In this document: positions 51,533 through 61,078 of the stretch, piece after piece
How positions within the stretch are numbered: position 1 is the first letter of the stretch
Layout of the letters: every line of letters begins with the position of its first letter
Assembly (NCBI GenBank): GCA_963713625.1
Contig: CAVQMN010000004.1
Coordinates: 496,001 to 560,000 of the forward strand
Origin: Bog-756 sp963713625
Lineage (GTDB): Bacteria; Actinomycetota; Acidimicrobiia; Acidimicrobiales; RAAP-2
DNA length: 64,000 nucleotides
Direction of reading: 5' to 3'
Translations under genes and position numbers: made by a program
The notes under the pieces: model-generated
Seen by the model: only the letters and a program-made list of their open reading frames with translations
The model's database searches: none
Told to the model about the DNA's origin: nothing

Positions 51533-52783
51533 CTAGCGACTGTCGATCGCCACCTTGATGGCGCCTGACGCTTCCTGGTCGGCCAGTACCGTGAAGGCAT
51601 CGCGCCACTCGTCAAGCCGGAAGGTGTGGGTGAGCATGGGAGTCAGGTCGATCCGGCCGGAGCCGACCATGTCCAGGAAGTGGGCGATGCCGTGCTGGCG
51701 TACCCCCTCGACCTCCTCGATTCCGAAGGCGTTGGAACCCGTATAGAAGATCTCCTTGGAGTACACCGGCGTGTCGTCCCACTTGGCGGCGCCGTGCATG
51801 CCCAGCTTTACCAGGGTCCCCCGGGCACGCAGCACCCGGCAGCCCACCTCCAACGTCTCGGCTGCCCCGATCGTGTCGTAGACCACGTCGATGCCGCCCG
51901 GAAAGGCCATGGGTAGCCCATCAGCCGGCTGCAGCACGCCGCCCGACCAGTCCGCCACCCTCTCGATGACCTCGAGGCGCGTCTCAGACGGAACGGTCGA
52001 TGCACCGAACGCCTCGGCCAACCGGCGTTGCGCATCGAACCGTGCGACCACCATCACCTCAACCGATGGGTGCAGTGCCCGCAGGATGGCGACGGCGCAC
52101 TGGCCGAGGGCGCCGGCGCCATAGACGAGCACCTTGCTTCCCGGCTGTGGCGGATGACGGGTAACGGCATGGAGTGAAACTGAAAACGGGTCAGCGATGA
52201 CGACCTGCTCGTCGCTCAGATTATCCGGCACCTTGAAGAGCATCGAGTCGTGCGCCGGCATGAGGTCGGCGAATCCCCCGCTGACGTCGGCGCACATGCC
52301 GATGTGGATCCCCGGTGCGAATGAACCCTTTCCGAACGAGTGGCACTGGCTCAGGTCACCAGCCTCGCACGCCGGGCAGATGGGCGAGACCCCCCGGGTC
52401 ACGCAGGTCAGCCACGGATTGAGGGCGACACGGTCTCCCGGCTCGAGCCCCTCCGCCTCAGGGCCGACGGCGACCACCTCGGCAATCACCTCGTGGCCCA
52501 TCACGTGGGGGAACGAGACAAAACCCTTCATCGGATTCTGCTGCATGCCCGACGCGTTGGCCGGGTCGACCAGGCTGGCGTAGTCCAGGAACACCGCCTT
52601 GGACTCCGATCCACAGATCCCCACCAGCCTCGGCTTGGTCACCACCCAGTCCGGGCGGAGGAACCCGGGCTCGTCGATGTCGAGAAGGCGGGTCGGTGTC
52701 CGAGCGAGCATCCGCAGCAGGCGGTTGTCCGTCTCGCCGATCGGCTGCATCTCCGGCTCCACCCCGTACATGAGCGCTCGCAT
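51533..52783 (-). CDS. Zinc-dependent medium-chain dehydrogenase/reductase
   Basis: 416 residues. GroES-like N-terminal part with VGICGSE (first catalytic-site Cys), FPHVMGHEVIAEVVAVG (GHE motif) and a structural-zinc Cys cluster, CVTRGVSPICPACEAGDLSQC. The cofactor domain has KVLVYGAGALGQCAVAILRAL (GxGxxG) and GGIDVVYDTIGAAETLEVG. Sequence resembles alcohol/sorbitol dehydrogenase-type MDR proteins; the substrate is open. ATG 52783 or GTG 52789; no good RBS for either. Confidence 0.9.
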   Translation of the reverse strand: MRALMYGVEPEMQPIGETDNRLLRMLARTPTRLLDIDEPGFLRPDWVVTKPRLVGICGSESKAVFLDYASLVDPANASGMQQNPMKGFVSFPHVMGHEVIAEVVAVGPEAEGLEPGDRVALNPWLTCVTRGVSPICPACEAGDLSQCHSFGKGSFAPGIHIGMCADVSGGFADLMPAHDSMLFKVPDNLSDEQVVIADPFSVSLHAVTRHPPQPGSKVLVYGAGALGQCAVAILRALHPSVEVMVVARFDAQRRLAEAFGASTVPSETRLEVIERVADWSGGVLQPADGLPMAFPGGIDVVYDTIGAAETLEVGCRVLRARGTLVKLGMHGAAKWDDTPVYSKEIFYTGSNAFGIEEVEGVRQHGIAHFLDMVGSGRIDLTPMLTHTFRLDEWRDAFTVLADQEASGAIKVAIDSR

Positions 52784-53085
52784 CGCCACATCGTAGGGGT
52801 CCGCCGGACATGTCGCCGTCTCGGTTGACCCCAGCTGACCGGCTTAGACCACTGGAAATGGAGCTCAACTCCTGCTGACTGCGCTTGCCACTTGCGAGTG
52901 TTCGGCCATGGAGGTGACTGGGTGCGGCTTCTCTGAGCGTGAACCAGCCGGGTCTCTGCGTGGGGGAGCACCGTTTCGGCCGCGCACGCGTTCTCAGACC
53001 CGTCCCGACCATTACGCTCATGTGGGCGTCAGTTTGACTCGATGGTTGCGAGACAGCCTGCATCAAATGGGGGAGTGAGAGAAGC
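52784..53085. other. Divergent gap without a recognisable gene
   Basis: About 302 bp. A GGGGGAGTGAGAG ribosome-binding stretch precedes the patatin gene; nothing else is seen. Confidence 0.5.
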
Positions 53086-54123
53086 ATGACCGAAGTGGGA
53101 CTGGTTCTTGGTGCCGGGGGCGTGGTCGGGCAGGCGTACCACGCAGGCGTTCTCTCCGCCCTGGACAGGTCCTCGGGATGGGATCCCCGTTCCGCCGACA
53201 TCATCGTCGGATCCTCCGCGGGCTCGATCACGGGCACCATGCTCCGGCTCGGTGTCGGAGCGACGGATCTTGCCGCCATGGCCACAGGCTCACCACTGTC
53301 GGAAAGTGGCTCGAAGCTGGTCGACCGCATCCTCCCGAACTCATCGGTGCTCCCCGTGCCGACACCATCGTCCTGGTTCAGACCGTGGCGGCCTCCAACC
53401 CCCGCGCTCGTCTCGAGAATTGCCAAGCGGCCGTGGACCTTCCGGCCAGATGTGGCCGCCATGACCATGCTCCCTGCCGGCAGGATCGACCTCTCCGAAC
53501 GCGCCGCTCCTCTGCACCGCTTCGTTGGCGACCGGTGGCCTGAGGATCTCTGGATCTGTGCCGTCCGCCGGGATGACGGTGGCCGCGTGGTCTTCGGCCG
53601 GCCGGGTTCGCCCCCCGCCTCGCTCGCCGCCGCAGTTCTGGCCTCGTGCGCCATCCCCGCATACTTCGCTCCAGTGGTCATAAGCGGTGTCGAGTACTTC
53701 GACGGCGGCGTCCATTCCCCCACCAATACCGGTGTCCTTCTCGGGCTTCGTCCTGAGGTGGTCTTGGTCATCTCGCCGATGTCAGCGTCAAGGTTCCCGT
53801 CCCGGAGAGCCGACGCACTGATGAGGTGGTCGGCGCATCGCCGCCTCGAGCGGGAAGCTCGTCGCCTCAGTGCAGCCGGCTGCACGGTGATCAGGGTCGA
53901 GCCGGAGCCCACCTGCCTCGACGCCATGGGCCTGCGGCCAATGGATGAGAATCGTGCTGCGAAGGTGGCGGAATCCGCCTATCGGGAGACCCTCCGCCGG
54001 ATCGATAAGGGACTCTTCGCCCCGATCCCGACACCTGCGAAAGTCTCGACCGGGTCTTCACCAGTGAGCCGGCCGGAGGCCGGGCTCACCCCAGTAGTAG
54101 CCTCGATTTCAGAGGCCTGGTGA
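53086..54123 (+). CDS. Patatin-like phospholipase
   Basis: 345 residues. MTEVGLVLGAGGVVGQAYHAG is the oxyanion loop (GxGGxxG type), IIVGSSAGSITGTML the GxSxG nucleophile elbow (Ser near residue 46) and YFDGGVHSPTN the catalytic Asp motif (DGG). It should hydrolyse acyl esters of phospholipids or neutral lipids. It lies 20 bp before the WS/DGAT gene in the same direction, so lipid release and storage may be coordinated. The C-terminal Arg-rich helices (RRLEREARRLSAAG) are unassigned. Confidence 0.92.
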   Translation: MTEVGLVLGAGGVVGQAYHAGVLSALDRSSGWDPRSADIIVGSSAGSITGTMLRLGVGATDLAAMATGSPLSESGSKLVDRILPNSSVLPVPTPSSWFRPWRPPTPALVSRIAKRPWTFRPDVAAMTMLPAGRIDLSERAAPLHRFVGDRWPEDLWICAVRRDDGGRVVFGRPGSPPASLAAAVLASCAIPAYFAPVVISGVEYFDGGVHSPTNTGVLLGLRPEVVLVISPMSASRFPSRRADALMRWSAHRRLEREARRLSAAGCTVIRVEPEPTCLDAMGLRPMDENRAAKVAESAYRETLRRIDKGLFAPIPTPAKVSTGSSPVSRPEAGLTPVVASISEAW

Positions 54124-54143
54124 CGGTGTAGGAGGTGGTTCGT

Positions 54144-55544
54144 ATGAAGGTCGACCGCATGAGTTCGCTGGACGCGTCATTCCTTCACATCGAGGACAGC
54201 GTCAGCCATATGCACATCGCATCGGTGGGCATCTTCAGCGGGCCGGCACCTCCCTTCTTCGAGCTCCAGTCCATGATCGAAGGCAAACTGGCCCTGGTTC
54301 CCCGCTACCGGTGCGTGGTGCGGAACGTACCTTTCGAGCTGGGCAGACCGGTGTGGGTCGATGACCCGCACTTCAACATCGACTACCACGTGCGGCACAC
54401 GGCCCTTCCTTCCCCGGGGGGTGAGGCCGAGCTCCGGAAGCTGGTGGGCCGGGTCATGTCTCAGCCCCTGGACAGGTCCAAACCGCTCTGGGAGATCTGG
54501 GTGGTGGAAGGGCTGGACGAGGGCAACTGGGCGGTCATCTCGAAGTCTCACCACGCCCTGGTGGACGGAGTCTCGGGAACGGACGTCCTGGCCGTGATCA
54601 TGGATCTTTCGCCTGATCAGCAACCACCTCCCCCCGTCACCTGGGAGCCGCGACGTTCCCCGTCTTCGCTCGGGCTGGCCGTCGATGCATCTCTTGAGTT
54701 GTTGCGGAGTCCGTACGAACAGCTGAACGCCCTCCGGAATGCGGTCTCGGTGCCTCGACAGGCTCTGGAGGAAGGGGTGTCGATCCTACGAGGGCTGATG
54801 GCCATGACAGGATTGGCCACCAAGCGGGCGCCCACCTCCAGTCTCAACGGTCCGCTCGGCCCCCATCGGCGCTACGGATGGGCCTCGACCACCGTCAGCG
54901 ACATCAAGGCGATCCGAAATGACCTGGGCGGGACGTTCAACGATGTCGTCCTGGCTGCCATCACCAACGGCTTTCGAGAGTTGCTCCTCTCGCGGGGAGA
55001 GTCGGTAAATCGCGTCGTACGAACGCTCGTCCCTGTATCGGTCCGCCCGCGCAACAACAGCGGGCTGGCCGTCGGCGACGGAACGCTCGAGAACAGAGTG
55101 TCGGCCATGTTCGCTGAGCTGCCCGTCTCCATCGAAGACGCCCCCGAGAGACTCCGAGCCGTCAGTCGGCAAATGGCGGGGGTCAAAGACTCCCGCCAGG
55201 CCGTGGCCGGCGAGGCCCTGACCTCGATGACCGGCTTCGCTCCGCCCATGCTGCTGGCGTTGGGAATGCGGCTTTCCACCCGGATGGCCCAGCACCAGGT
55301 CAACACCGTCACCACCAACGTACCGGGGCCCCAGATCCCGCTGTATATGGGTGGCCGGAAAATGATCAGGGCCTTTCCCTACGTCCCTCTGGGCGCCCAG
55401 ATGCGGATAGGAATCGCCATCTTCTCCTACAACGGCGAGGTGAGCTTCGGGGTGACCGGCGACTACGACACGACCGAGGATCTGGACGTTCTATGTCGAG
55501 GCATCGAAGAGGGCATCCGCCAGATGCGGAAGACCGACGCCTGA
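54144..55544 (+). CDS. Wax ester synthase/diacylglycerol acyltransferase (WS/DGAT)
   Basis: 466 residues, ATG 54144 with GGAGG 8 nt upstream. MSSLDASFLHIEDSVSHMH opens the family; SKSHHALVDGVSGTDVLAVI holds the HHxxxDG catalytic motif near residue 137, and NDVVLAAITNGFRELL and NVPGPQIPLYMGGRK are typical C-terminal blocks. It transfers acyl groups from CoA to fatty alcohol or diacylglycerol, making wax esters or triacylglycerol for storage. Follows the patatin gene, with which it forms a likely operon. Common in actinobacteria. Confidence 0.94.
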   Translation: MKVDRMSSLDASFLHIEDSVSHMHIASVGIFSGPAPPFFELQSMIEGKLALVPRYRCVVRNVPFELGRPVWVDDPHFNIDYHVRHTALPSPGGEAELRKLVGRVMSQPLDRSKPLWEIWVVEGLDEGNWAVISKSHHALVDGVSGTDVLAVIMDLSPDQQPPPPVTWEPRRSPSSLGLAVDASLELLRSPYEQLNALRNAVSVPRQALEEGVSILRGLMAMTGLATKRAPTSSLNGPLGPHRRYGWASTTVSDIKAIRNDLGGTFNDVVLAAITNGFRELLLSRGESVNRVVRTLVPVSVRPRNNSGLAVGDGTLENRVSAMFAELPVSIEDAPERLRAVSRQMAGVKDSRQAVAGEALTSMTGFAPPMLLALGMRLSTRMAQHQVNTVTTNVPGPQIPLYMGGRKMIRAFPYVPLGAQMRIGIAIFSYNGEVSFGVTGDYDTTEDLDVLCRGIEEGIRQMRKTDA

Positions 55545-55731
55545 AGAAAGCGCCCGCCCGCCGACGGCGGGTCGATTCGGGTTTCAGCTGATTTCGTCTG
55601 GGACCGGAATCACGCTCATCTCCGACAGATGCGGGGTTCTCGCCGGGACCAGCGAACTGCGAGCTCAAGCCACGCCGTCGCCGCTCCGCGTATTGTGAAC
55701 GTGTTCAGGCCTCGACGAGCAAGGAGCCAGA

Positions 55732-55935
55732 TTGCCCAAGCACGACGTGGAAATGAGTATCCCGACGACCAAGGTGGTCCTGAGCGCTGACGTGGTCTTC
55801 GAGATTCGCAGCGACGATGAGAAGCTCGGCGAACTCCGAATCAGCAGAGGAACGATCGACTGGGCTCCGTCGAACGCAAAGATTCCGATTCAGCTGAGCT
55901 GGGAACAATTCGACCGACTCATGCGCGAGCGGTAA
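55732..55935 (+). CDS. Small hypothetical protein
   Basis: 67 residues, TTG start 55732 with AAGGAG upstream. Composition is protein-like: MPKHDVEMSIPTTKVVLSAD, VVFEIRSDDEKLGELRISRG, WAPSNAKIPIQLSWEQFDRL. The strand-rich pattern with an EIRSDDEKLGELRISRG-W turn resembles small actinobacterial proteins of unknown function. Stands alone after WS/DGAT. Confidence 0.72.
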   Translation: MPKHDVEMSIPTTKVVLSADVVFEIRSDDEKLGELRISRGTIDWAPSNAKIPIQLSWEQFDRLMRER

Positions 55936-56058
55936 GGCCAACTGATCCGGTCGGCAGACCGAACGGTGCAGGCCCGGGCGAAGTCCTGTGGCCCGCAGCG
56001 AGGACGCCAGCCCCATCTTCTGTTGCCTCGGTGGCTGTCTGCCGAGGACGGTGACAGG

Positions 56059-58113
56059 TCAGTGGAGAGCCGGATCGAGCTCGACGGTGAGGGATGACGG
56101 TGACGTCGGCGTCCGCTGGATGTTGTACTGGCCGCCGATGAGCTGCGTGAGCTGGGACGGGATCGGCACCAGATGGGGCGTGTCGGTGGTTGAGATGGTC
56201 ACCCGGAGGCGGTCACCGGCCGCCAGCGTCACCAGGGTCGGGAACACCTGGATCTGGTACTTCTCGGTCGCTCCGGGCACCACCGCCTGCGCCGAGGCCT
56301 CCGTATAGGGGTGGTAGGGCAGCACGGTGACCCCGTGCGACGTCCATGAGAGGGAGGGTTCAGTGGCCCGCAGGGAGCCGAGCAGCGCCCCTTCGGTGAC
56401 CGGGTACGAGGTGCCGTCCGGCGTGACTTCGTCGACTTCGGCCACCCATTCTGTTTGGGTCGTGTTGGCACTCGCATAGACGGTGGCGGTGATGGGCCCG
56501 GCGACGGTGGCCGCCTTGGCCATAGGAGCGGTGGTGTAGGTGGTCTGCCACGGTCCGAGCTGGGTGGTGTTGTCCGCGTCAGCGCAAGGAGCAAGGATGC
56601 CGGCCTCACTCGACGCGATGGAGATACCGCCCATCGACCACTGGTCGATCGGTCGGCCACAGATGCTGCCCACCGGACTCCAGTCGACGGTGTCGGCCCC
56701 GGCCGTGGCCGCCGTTGGCTTCGTGGAGCTCAACGAGCCCCCGGCGCCGAAGTACAGCATCGTCGGGTCCGATCCGGTAAACGGGTACGTCGTGGTCTCA
56801 TCGAAGTTGCCGGTACCCAGGTCGTAGTAGTGCAGCGGGGTGGGCGTGGTGGCCATTCCCGTCTTCTCGCCCTTCAGCCAGGTGTCGAACCACTCGAGCT
56901 CGAGCGGGTCGACGTCCACGCTGGATCCGTTGATGTGCTCCCAAGGCCCATCGACCAGCTGGTAGCGCCCGGTCACGGGCTGACCGGGCAGCATCGGGGC
57001 GCTCGTCGGACGGTGGTCGTAGGCGTTCTGCAGAGCGGCGTAGTTGAGTGGCTCGCCGTTCTGGAAGATGTCGAACTCGCCACCGAGCAGGTAGGCGGGG
57101 ATGCCGTTGGCGACGATCTTGGACAGGATGTTCGACGGGTTGCGCTGCTGCCAGTAGGTGCCATCGTAGGCCTCGTCGCCCCCGCTGAGGATATCGAGCG
57201 TGGTGGCCGCGTGGTAGCTGGCCAGCCCGTTGAGGTGGTCGCCTTCGATCCCCGCCAGGTCGGCGAGCAACTGGGGATCGGTGGCGGTGTCCTCGATCGG
57301 GTTGACCGTGTTCAGTCCACCGGTCAGGCCCAGGTAGGTCTCGGAGAACTCGAAGTCGAGCAGCCCGCCCATGAAGGACGTGTCGCGGTAGAGATCGTTG
57401 GCCGAGACGAGCGGGAAGATGGCCTTGAGCGGGGATCTTTTGCCCACCGCACCCGCTAACAGGAGCTGGTCGATGCCCAGGTATGACGGACCGTAGGTGC
57501 CTACCGACCCGGTCGAGTTGGGCAGGTGCGCCGCCCAGTCGAGAACCTTGATGGCGTCCTGCTGCTGGATCGGATCGAACAGCCCCCACTGTCCGTTGGA
57601 GTCGCCGGTGCCGCGGACATCCATCACCACCTCGATGTAGCCGCGCTGCACCAGGTAGTTGTCTGCTCCGCCCGTCGGCGAACCACCCCCGGGGGCTGAT
57701 GCAGATCCGGGAGCGGACGAGCCGCCCTGGCCCTTGCCGTAGGGGGTCATGGTCATCAGCACCGGGAACTTGCCCGGAGCGGGTGCGCCGGAGGCCAAAG
57801 TCGGGTAGATCTCGTTGACCCGGATCTGTGTCCCGTCGGCGCCAGAGACGGCGATGTCGTTGGTGGAGGCGGTGCCATAGACCGCGCTCTCCGGTGTCCA
57901 CGTGCTCTTCGGCGCAGCGCTGGCGGTGATCACGCTCCCCGGCAACTCCGGGCTGAGTCCCGTCAGGCTGGATGGGGCGGACTCGACGGCCGGCGCACCC
58001 GGCGGCGGCGATGGCGTAGTGGCGTGGGCAGAGCTGGCGAAGCCAACGGCCAGCGTGCCAGCTAGCACAGCTCCCCATACCGCATTCCGCTTCCCTCGCC
58101 TTGCCGGACTCAC
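56059..58113 (-). CDS. Secreted CocE/NonD-family hydrolase (X-Pro dipeptidyl-peptidase-like)
   Basis: 684 residues from GTG 58113 (GGGAGG upstream; TTG 58134 possible). Signal segment AVWGAVLAGTLAVGFASSAHA. An alpha/beta hydrolase core follows: FPVLMTMTPYGKGQGG, YIEVVMDVRGTGDSNGQW and VGTYGPSYLGIDQLL, with the nucleophile Ser in GPSYLG. The helical cap region covers LVSANDLYRDTSFMGG. The C-terminal jelly-roll domain (YASANTTQTEWVAEVDEV; AAGDRLRVTISTTDTP) is the X-Pro DPP C-terminal fold. Probably an esterase or peptidase outside the cell; the substrate is unclear. Confidence 0.9.
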   Translation of the reverse strand: MSPARRGKRNAVWGAVLAGTLAVGFASSAHATTPSPPPGAPAVESAPSSLTGLSPELPGSVITASAAPKSTWTPESAVYGTASTNDIAVSGADGTQIRVNEIYPTLASGAPAPGKFPVLMTMTPYGKGQGGSSAPGSASAPGGGSPTGGADNYLVQRGYIEVVMDVRGTGDSNGQWGLFDPIQQQDAIKVLDWAAHLPNSTGSVGTYGPSYLGIDQLLLAGAVGKRSPLKAIFPLVSANDLYRDTSFMGGLLDFEFSETYLGLTGGLNTVNPIEDTATDPQLLADLAGIEGDHLNGLASYHAATTLDILSGGDEAYDGTYWQQRNPSNILSKIVANGIPAYLLGGEFDIFQNGEPLNYAALQNAYDHRPTSAPMLPGQPVTGRYQLVDGPWEHINGSSVDVDPLELEWFDTWLKGEKTGMATTPTPLHYYDLGTGNFDETTTYPFTGSDPTMLYFGAGGSLSSTKPTAATAGADTVDWSPVGSICGRPIDQWSMGGISIASSEAGILAPCADADNTTQLGPWQTTYTTAPMAKAATVAGPITATVYASANTTQTEWVAEVDEVTPDGTSYPVTEGALLGSLRATEPSLSWTSHGVTVLPYHPYTEASAQAVVPGATEKYQIQVFPTLVTLAAGDRLRVTISTTDTPHLVPIPSQLTQLIGGQYNIQRTPTSPSSLTVELDPALH

Positions 58114-58418
58114 TGAGCCTCCCGAGCCTTCCAAAGCTCAAGCTGTACCCAGAAGACCCCCGAATAACCCCCCATTCAGACTTATTGATGGGAGACCATG
58201 TAAACGGCAACTTCCGAAGCCCACCCACCGGATGATCTGCCCGCGGTTGGCCCTTGGGGCTTCGGCTGGGATCGACACGGTCATCGCCCTGGTTTCCGGG
58301 TTGTGACCGCAGCTCTACACCAGGTCAGCGTAAGCCGACTGATGAAGACGTGTTCATGCAAGCAGATCAACGGCCAATGGCAGCAATACCGCGAGCTCAC
58401 TCCATCATTCGGATGCGG

Positions 58419-59837
58419 TCAGGTCGGATCGTTGAGATCTGGTGGGTGCTTCGCGATCCAGGCGGTGGAGGAGCGCGGCACGACATGCTGGGAGAGGGGT
58501 GCTTTATGGCTTGCCACCTGGCTCGGCGTCTGGGAGAAGTTGAACGACTTGAGATAGTTGTAGGCGTTCTTGTCCGTGGCGTTGAGCGGCGGTATGCCGA
58601 GCACGTGCTCGGTGAAGGCGAGAAGGCTGGCCCAGGTTGCTACGTGGTGGTCGGTATGCCCTTTGATGACCCACGGCGAGATCAGGATCATCGGCACGCG
58701 GATGCCAAGACCGGTCGGTGGCGCAACCTCGTCGTAGAAGCACCCACAGTCGTCCCACGTGAGAAAGATGGCGGTCGACTGCCATTGGGGACCGTTCTCA
58801 ATGGCCGAGACGACCTTGCCGATCCAGTTGTCACCGGTGGCCATGGAGGTCCCGTTGTGTTGCGACGTCGAGCCGCTCGGACCGGTGGCTGGCGTGAGCA
58901 GCGAGAAGTTCGGCAATGTCCCGTTCTTGGCGTCAGTCAAAACACTGGCTGTGGGCACCAAGCTCTTGGCCTCATTTGTGTACAGACAGTCGGCAAATGT
59001 CGGGCACACGTCCCAGATGTAGTCGTCATCCGATTTCGATGCGGCGTAGATCTTGAAGCTGTCGCCGGCCTTCTTCAGGCTGTCCAAGATCGTCGGCACC
59101 CACTTGGCCGGGCTGTTCTGAACTGCCGTAGGCTCCTTTTTGACTTCGGGGCTGCCCTTCGGTGCCGGGACGCACGAAGGTTCCATCATGAACGGCGCAA
59201 GCCCGGTCGACGACCACGGTGCGGTGTCTCCCGAGTCGCATCCCCACCCCGGCCCAGGTCCCGAAGGGTTGTCGCCTGAGAAACCGTCAAGGTCGTTGGC
59301 AGTCACCAATGCCAGATGTTCGCCCCAACTGGGAACCGGACCCGGTTCGAAGGTCATGTCGCTGATAGCAAATGTCTTGGCCAGGGACATGACGTTCTGG
59401 ACCGATGGGTTGGGTTTCCCACTCGATAAGGTCGGCTCGTAGACCGAGTAGCAGGCATACTTCGGGCCACTGCACCCGTTGATCTTGTCGAAACCGTCCA
59501 TCTTGTTGCCATCGATGCCAGTTGTCTGGGCCTTGATGGAATGGTCGACGTTTGGCACTACGTCGGGTGCGGCGGAAAGCGCTATGGACTTGCCGGTCGA
59601 CAGGGTGCCTGTGGTCGTCCCTGTACACCGCTTCTGCTGGACACAAAAAGCGCCGAGGATATTGTTGAAACTGTGATTCTCCTGCATGAACACCACGACG
59701 TGTTTGATCGGAGTGGAGGATGCGCCGGCTGATGCGCCGGCTGATTGCGAGCTCGGCCCGACACCGGATGTTGACAAAGCGGCAACAGTCCCGATGACCA
59801 GAGTGATCGCGCCGAAAAGGGCTAAGCGATACCGCAT
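58419..59837 (-). CDS. Secreted phosphoesterase family protein (phospholipase C/acid phosphatase-like)
   Basis: 472 residues. Signal segment LALFGAITLVIGTVAALSTSG. IKHVVVFMQENHSFNNILGAF carries the ENHSF metal/nucleophile motif of the PF04185-type phosphoesterases. Later blocks SDMTFEPGPVPSWGEHLALV, TAIFLTWDDCGCFYDEVAPP (metal-binding DD) and GIRVPMILISPWVIKG fit the family's end. Members hydrolyse phospholipids or phosphomonoesters outside the cell. Bases 58114-58418, between this gene and the CocE-like gene, show nothing further. Confidence 0.9.
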   Translation of the reverse strand: MRYRLALFGAITLVIGTVAALSTSGVGPSSQSAGASAGASSTPIKHVVVFMQENHSFNNILGAFCVQQKRCTGTTTGTLSTGKSIALSAAPDVVPNVDHSIKAQTTGIDGNKMDGFDKINGCSGPKYACYSVYEPTLSSGKPNPSVQNVMSLAKTFAISDMTFEPGPVPSWGEHLALVTANDLDGFSGDNPSGPGPGWGCDSGDTAPWSSTGLAPFMMEPSCVPAPKGSPEVKKEPTAVQNSPAKWVPTILDSLKKAGDSFKIYAASKSDDDYIWDVCPTFADCLYTNEAKSLVPTASVLTDAKNGTLPNFSLLTPATGPSGSTSQHNGTSMATGDNWIGKVVSAIENGPQWQSTAIFLTWDDCGCFYDEVAPPTGLGIRVPMILISPWVIKGHTDHHVATWASLLAFTEHVLGIPPLNATDKNAYNYLKSFNFSQTPSQVASHKAPLSQHVVPRSSTAWIAKHPPDLNDPT

Positions 59838-60213
59838 CTCGTCCTCCTTGCATCAGACCAGCGGACTTCGGGCCGGAGCCAACACCGGAGAGCCAATCCG
59901 GATGAGCCAGCGCCGGACCAAATGCTGCTTCAAAGTCCTAAACGTCACCCGACCCGAGAGCGTTACAGTCCCGATTCAGCCTCGAGGATCACGGTATCGG
60001 CCGTCTGATCGTGCCCAACTCCCGACCGCGCCATGGCCGAGGACCAACTCGCCACTGTGCTCGTCAGCGCGTCGCTGATCTTCTGCAATTGGCCCATGAG
60101 GTCGGAGGGCCGGATTCAGAGACGCTGGACCTCACTGAGGTCGAAGCGAGACGCTGAACGGTTTAGTCCAGGTTGTTCACGATCGATAGATCGCGCGCAC
60201 CTACGCTTCGTTC
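59838..60213. other. Divergent 376-bp gap with one inverted repeat
   Basis: No protein-like frame. GACCTCA-C-TGAGGTC (60128-60142), perfect 7-bp arms, stands 71 bp before the DUF1345 ATG and could be an operator or a further member of the CTCA/TGAG repeat group. Confidence 0.5.
60128..60142. promoter_or_regulatory. 15-bp inverted repeat upstream of DUF1345 gene
   Basis: GACCTCA-C-TGAGGTC; perfect arms around one base. The one-base centre suits a dimeric DNA-binding protein better than an RNA hairpin. Confidence 0.35.
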
Positions 60214-60876
60214 ATGAGTCGAGATACTCCTACACCGAAGCGTTGGCGAAATTCACGAGCCGGGGTCCGTGTGGCTGTCGCAGCCTCTCTGGGAGTGGTG
60301 GCCGGCGGTGTGGTGTCCGCCTTCACGTTCTGGCAGGCAGCAACGCTCATCGGTTGGGACGTCGGTGCGATCGTCCTCGTAACGTGGATCTGGTGGGCGG
60401 TAGGACCGCTGAGCCCGGAGGAGGCCCGCTCTCATGCGACGAGGGAGGACACCAGCATCCGGCTGGCCGAGCTCATCGTCCTCATCGCCGGGGTCGCTCT
60501 CTTGGCGGCCGTCGGCTTGGCGCTGCTTCGGGCCGGGAGTGCCACCGGGGCCACGAAGGCCTACCTGATCACACTTGGTCTGGTGAGTGTGGCCCTGTCT
60601 TGGGGTCTGGTCCATACCGTGTTCACACTGCGCTACGCCCGAACCTTCTACTCCCAACCAGTGGGTGGCATCGACTTCAACGAAGACGACCCGCCCAACT
60701 ATCTGGACTTCGCCTACTTGGCGCTGACTATCGGAATGACGTTTCAGGTATCTGATACAAACCTCACGACCAAGGCAATTCGGAGAATCGCTCTCTCCCA
60801 TGCTTTGCTCTCGTACCTGTTCGGTGCCGTAATCGTGGCACTCGTCATCAACGTGGTATCCAGTCTCCTCCACTAG
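60214..60876 (+). CDS. DUF1345 integral membrane protein
   Basis: 220 residues with about five hydrophobic helices (VAVAASLGVVAGGVVSAFTFW; DVGAIVLVTWIWWAV; LAELIVLIAGVALLAAVGLAL; AYLITLGLVSVALSWGLVHTVF; final AVIVALVINVVSSLLH). Diagnostic family text: VHTVFTLRYARTFYSQPVGG, then IDFNEDDPPNYLDFAYLALT and IGMTFQVSDTNLTT. Conserved but of unknown function; topology suggests a small channel or transporter. Stands alone with its own promoter region. Confidence 0.92.
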   Translation: MSRDTPTPKRWRNSRAGVRVAVAASLGVVAGGVVSAFTFWQAATLIGWDVGAIVLVTWIWWAVGPLSPEEARSHATREDTSIRLAELIVLIAGVALLAAVGLALLRAGSATGATKAYLITLGLVSVALSWGLVHTVFTLRYARTFYSQPVGGIDFNEDDPPNYLDFAYLALTIGMTFQVSDTNLTTKAIRRIALSHALLSYLFGAVIVALVINVVSSLLH

Positions 60877-60936
60877 CTCTGAACGAATTCTCGCACCAAT
60901 GCGCACCGTCGGAGATCGGCCGGCGGCTCGACTCAC

Positions 60937-60957
60937 CCTCAGCTACGGAGTCTGAGG
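60937..60957. repeat. CTCAG-type inverted repeat
   Basis: CCTCAG-CTACGGAGT-CTGAGG between DUF1345 and the cyclase-family gene; six-base arms. Confidence 0.55.
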
Positions 60958-61078
60958 CACTCAGGGCGAGTTGGGCCTCACCTTGATCCGGGGGGAGTGG
61001 CCATCAGTCAGGGGCTGGGACCGCCGGTCCACCAGGCGCAGAGCTCCCCGGTACTCTGTGTTCGTGCCGCAGGAGCCT

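Noticed and set aside
56455..57459. 334-residue plus-strand frame inside the CocE-like gene
   Set aside because: Gly/Arg/Val-rich antisense shadow; the minus strand has catalytic motifs.
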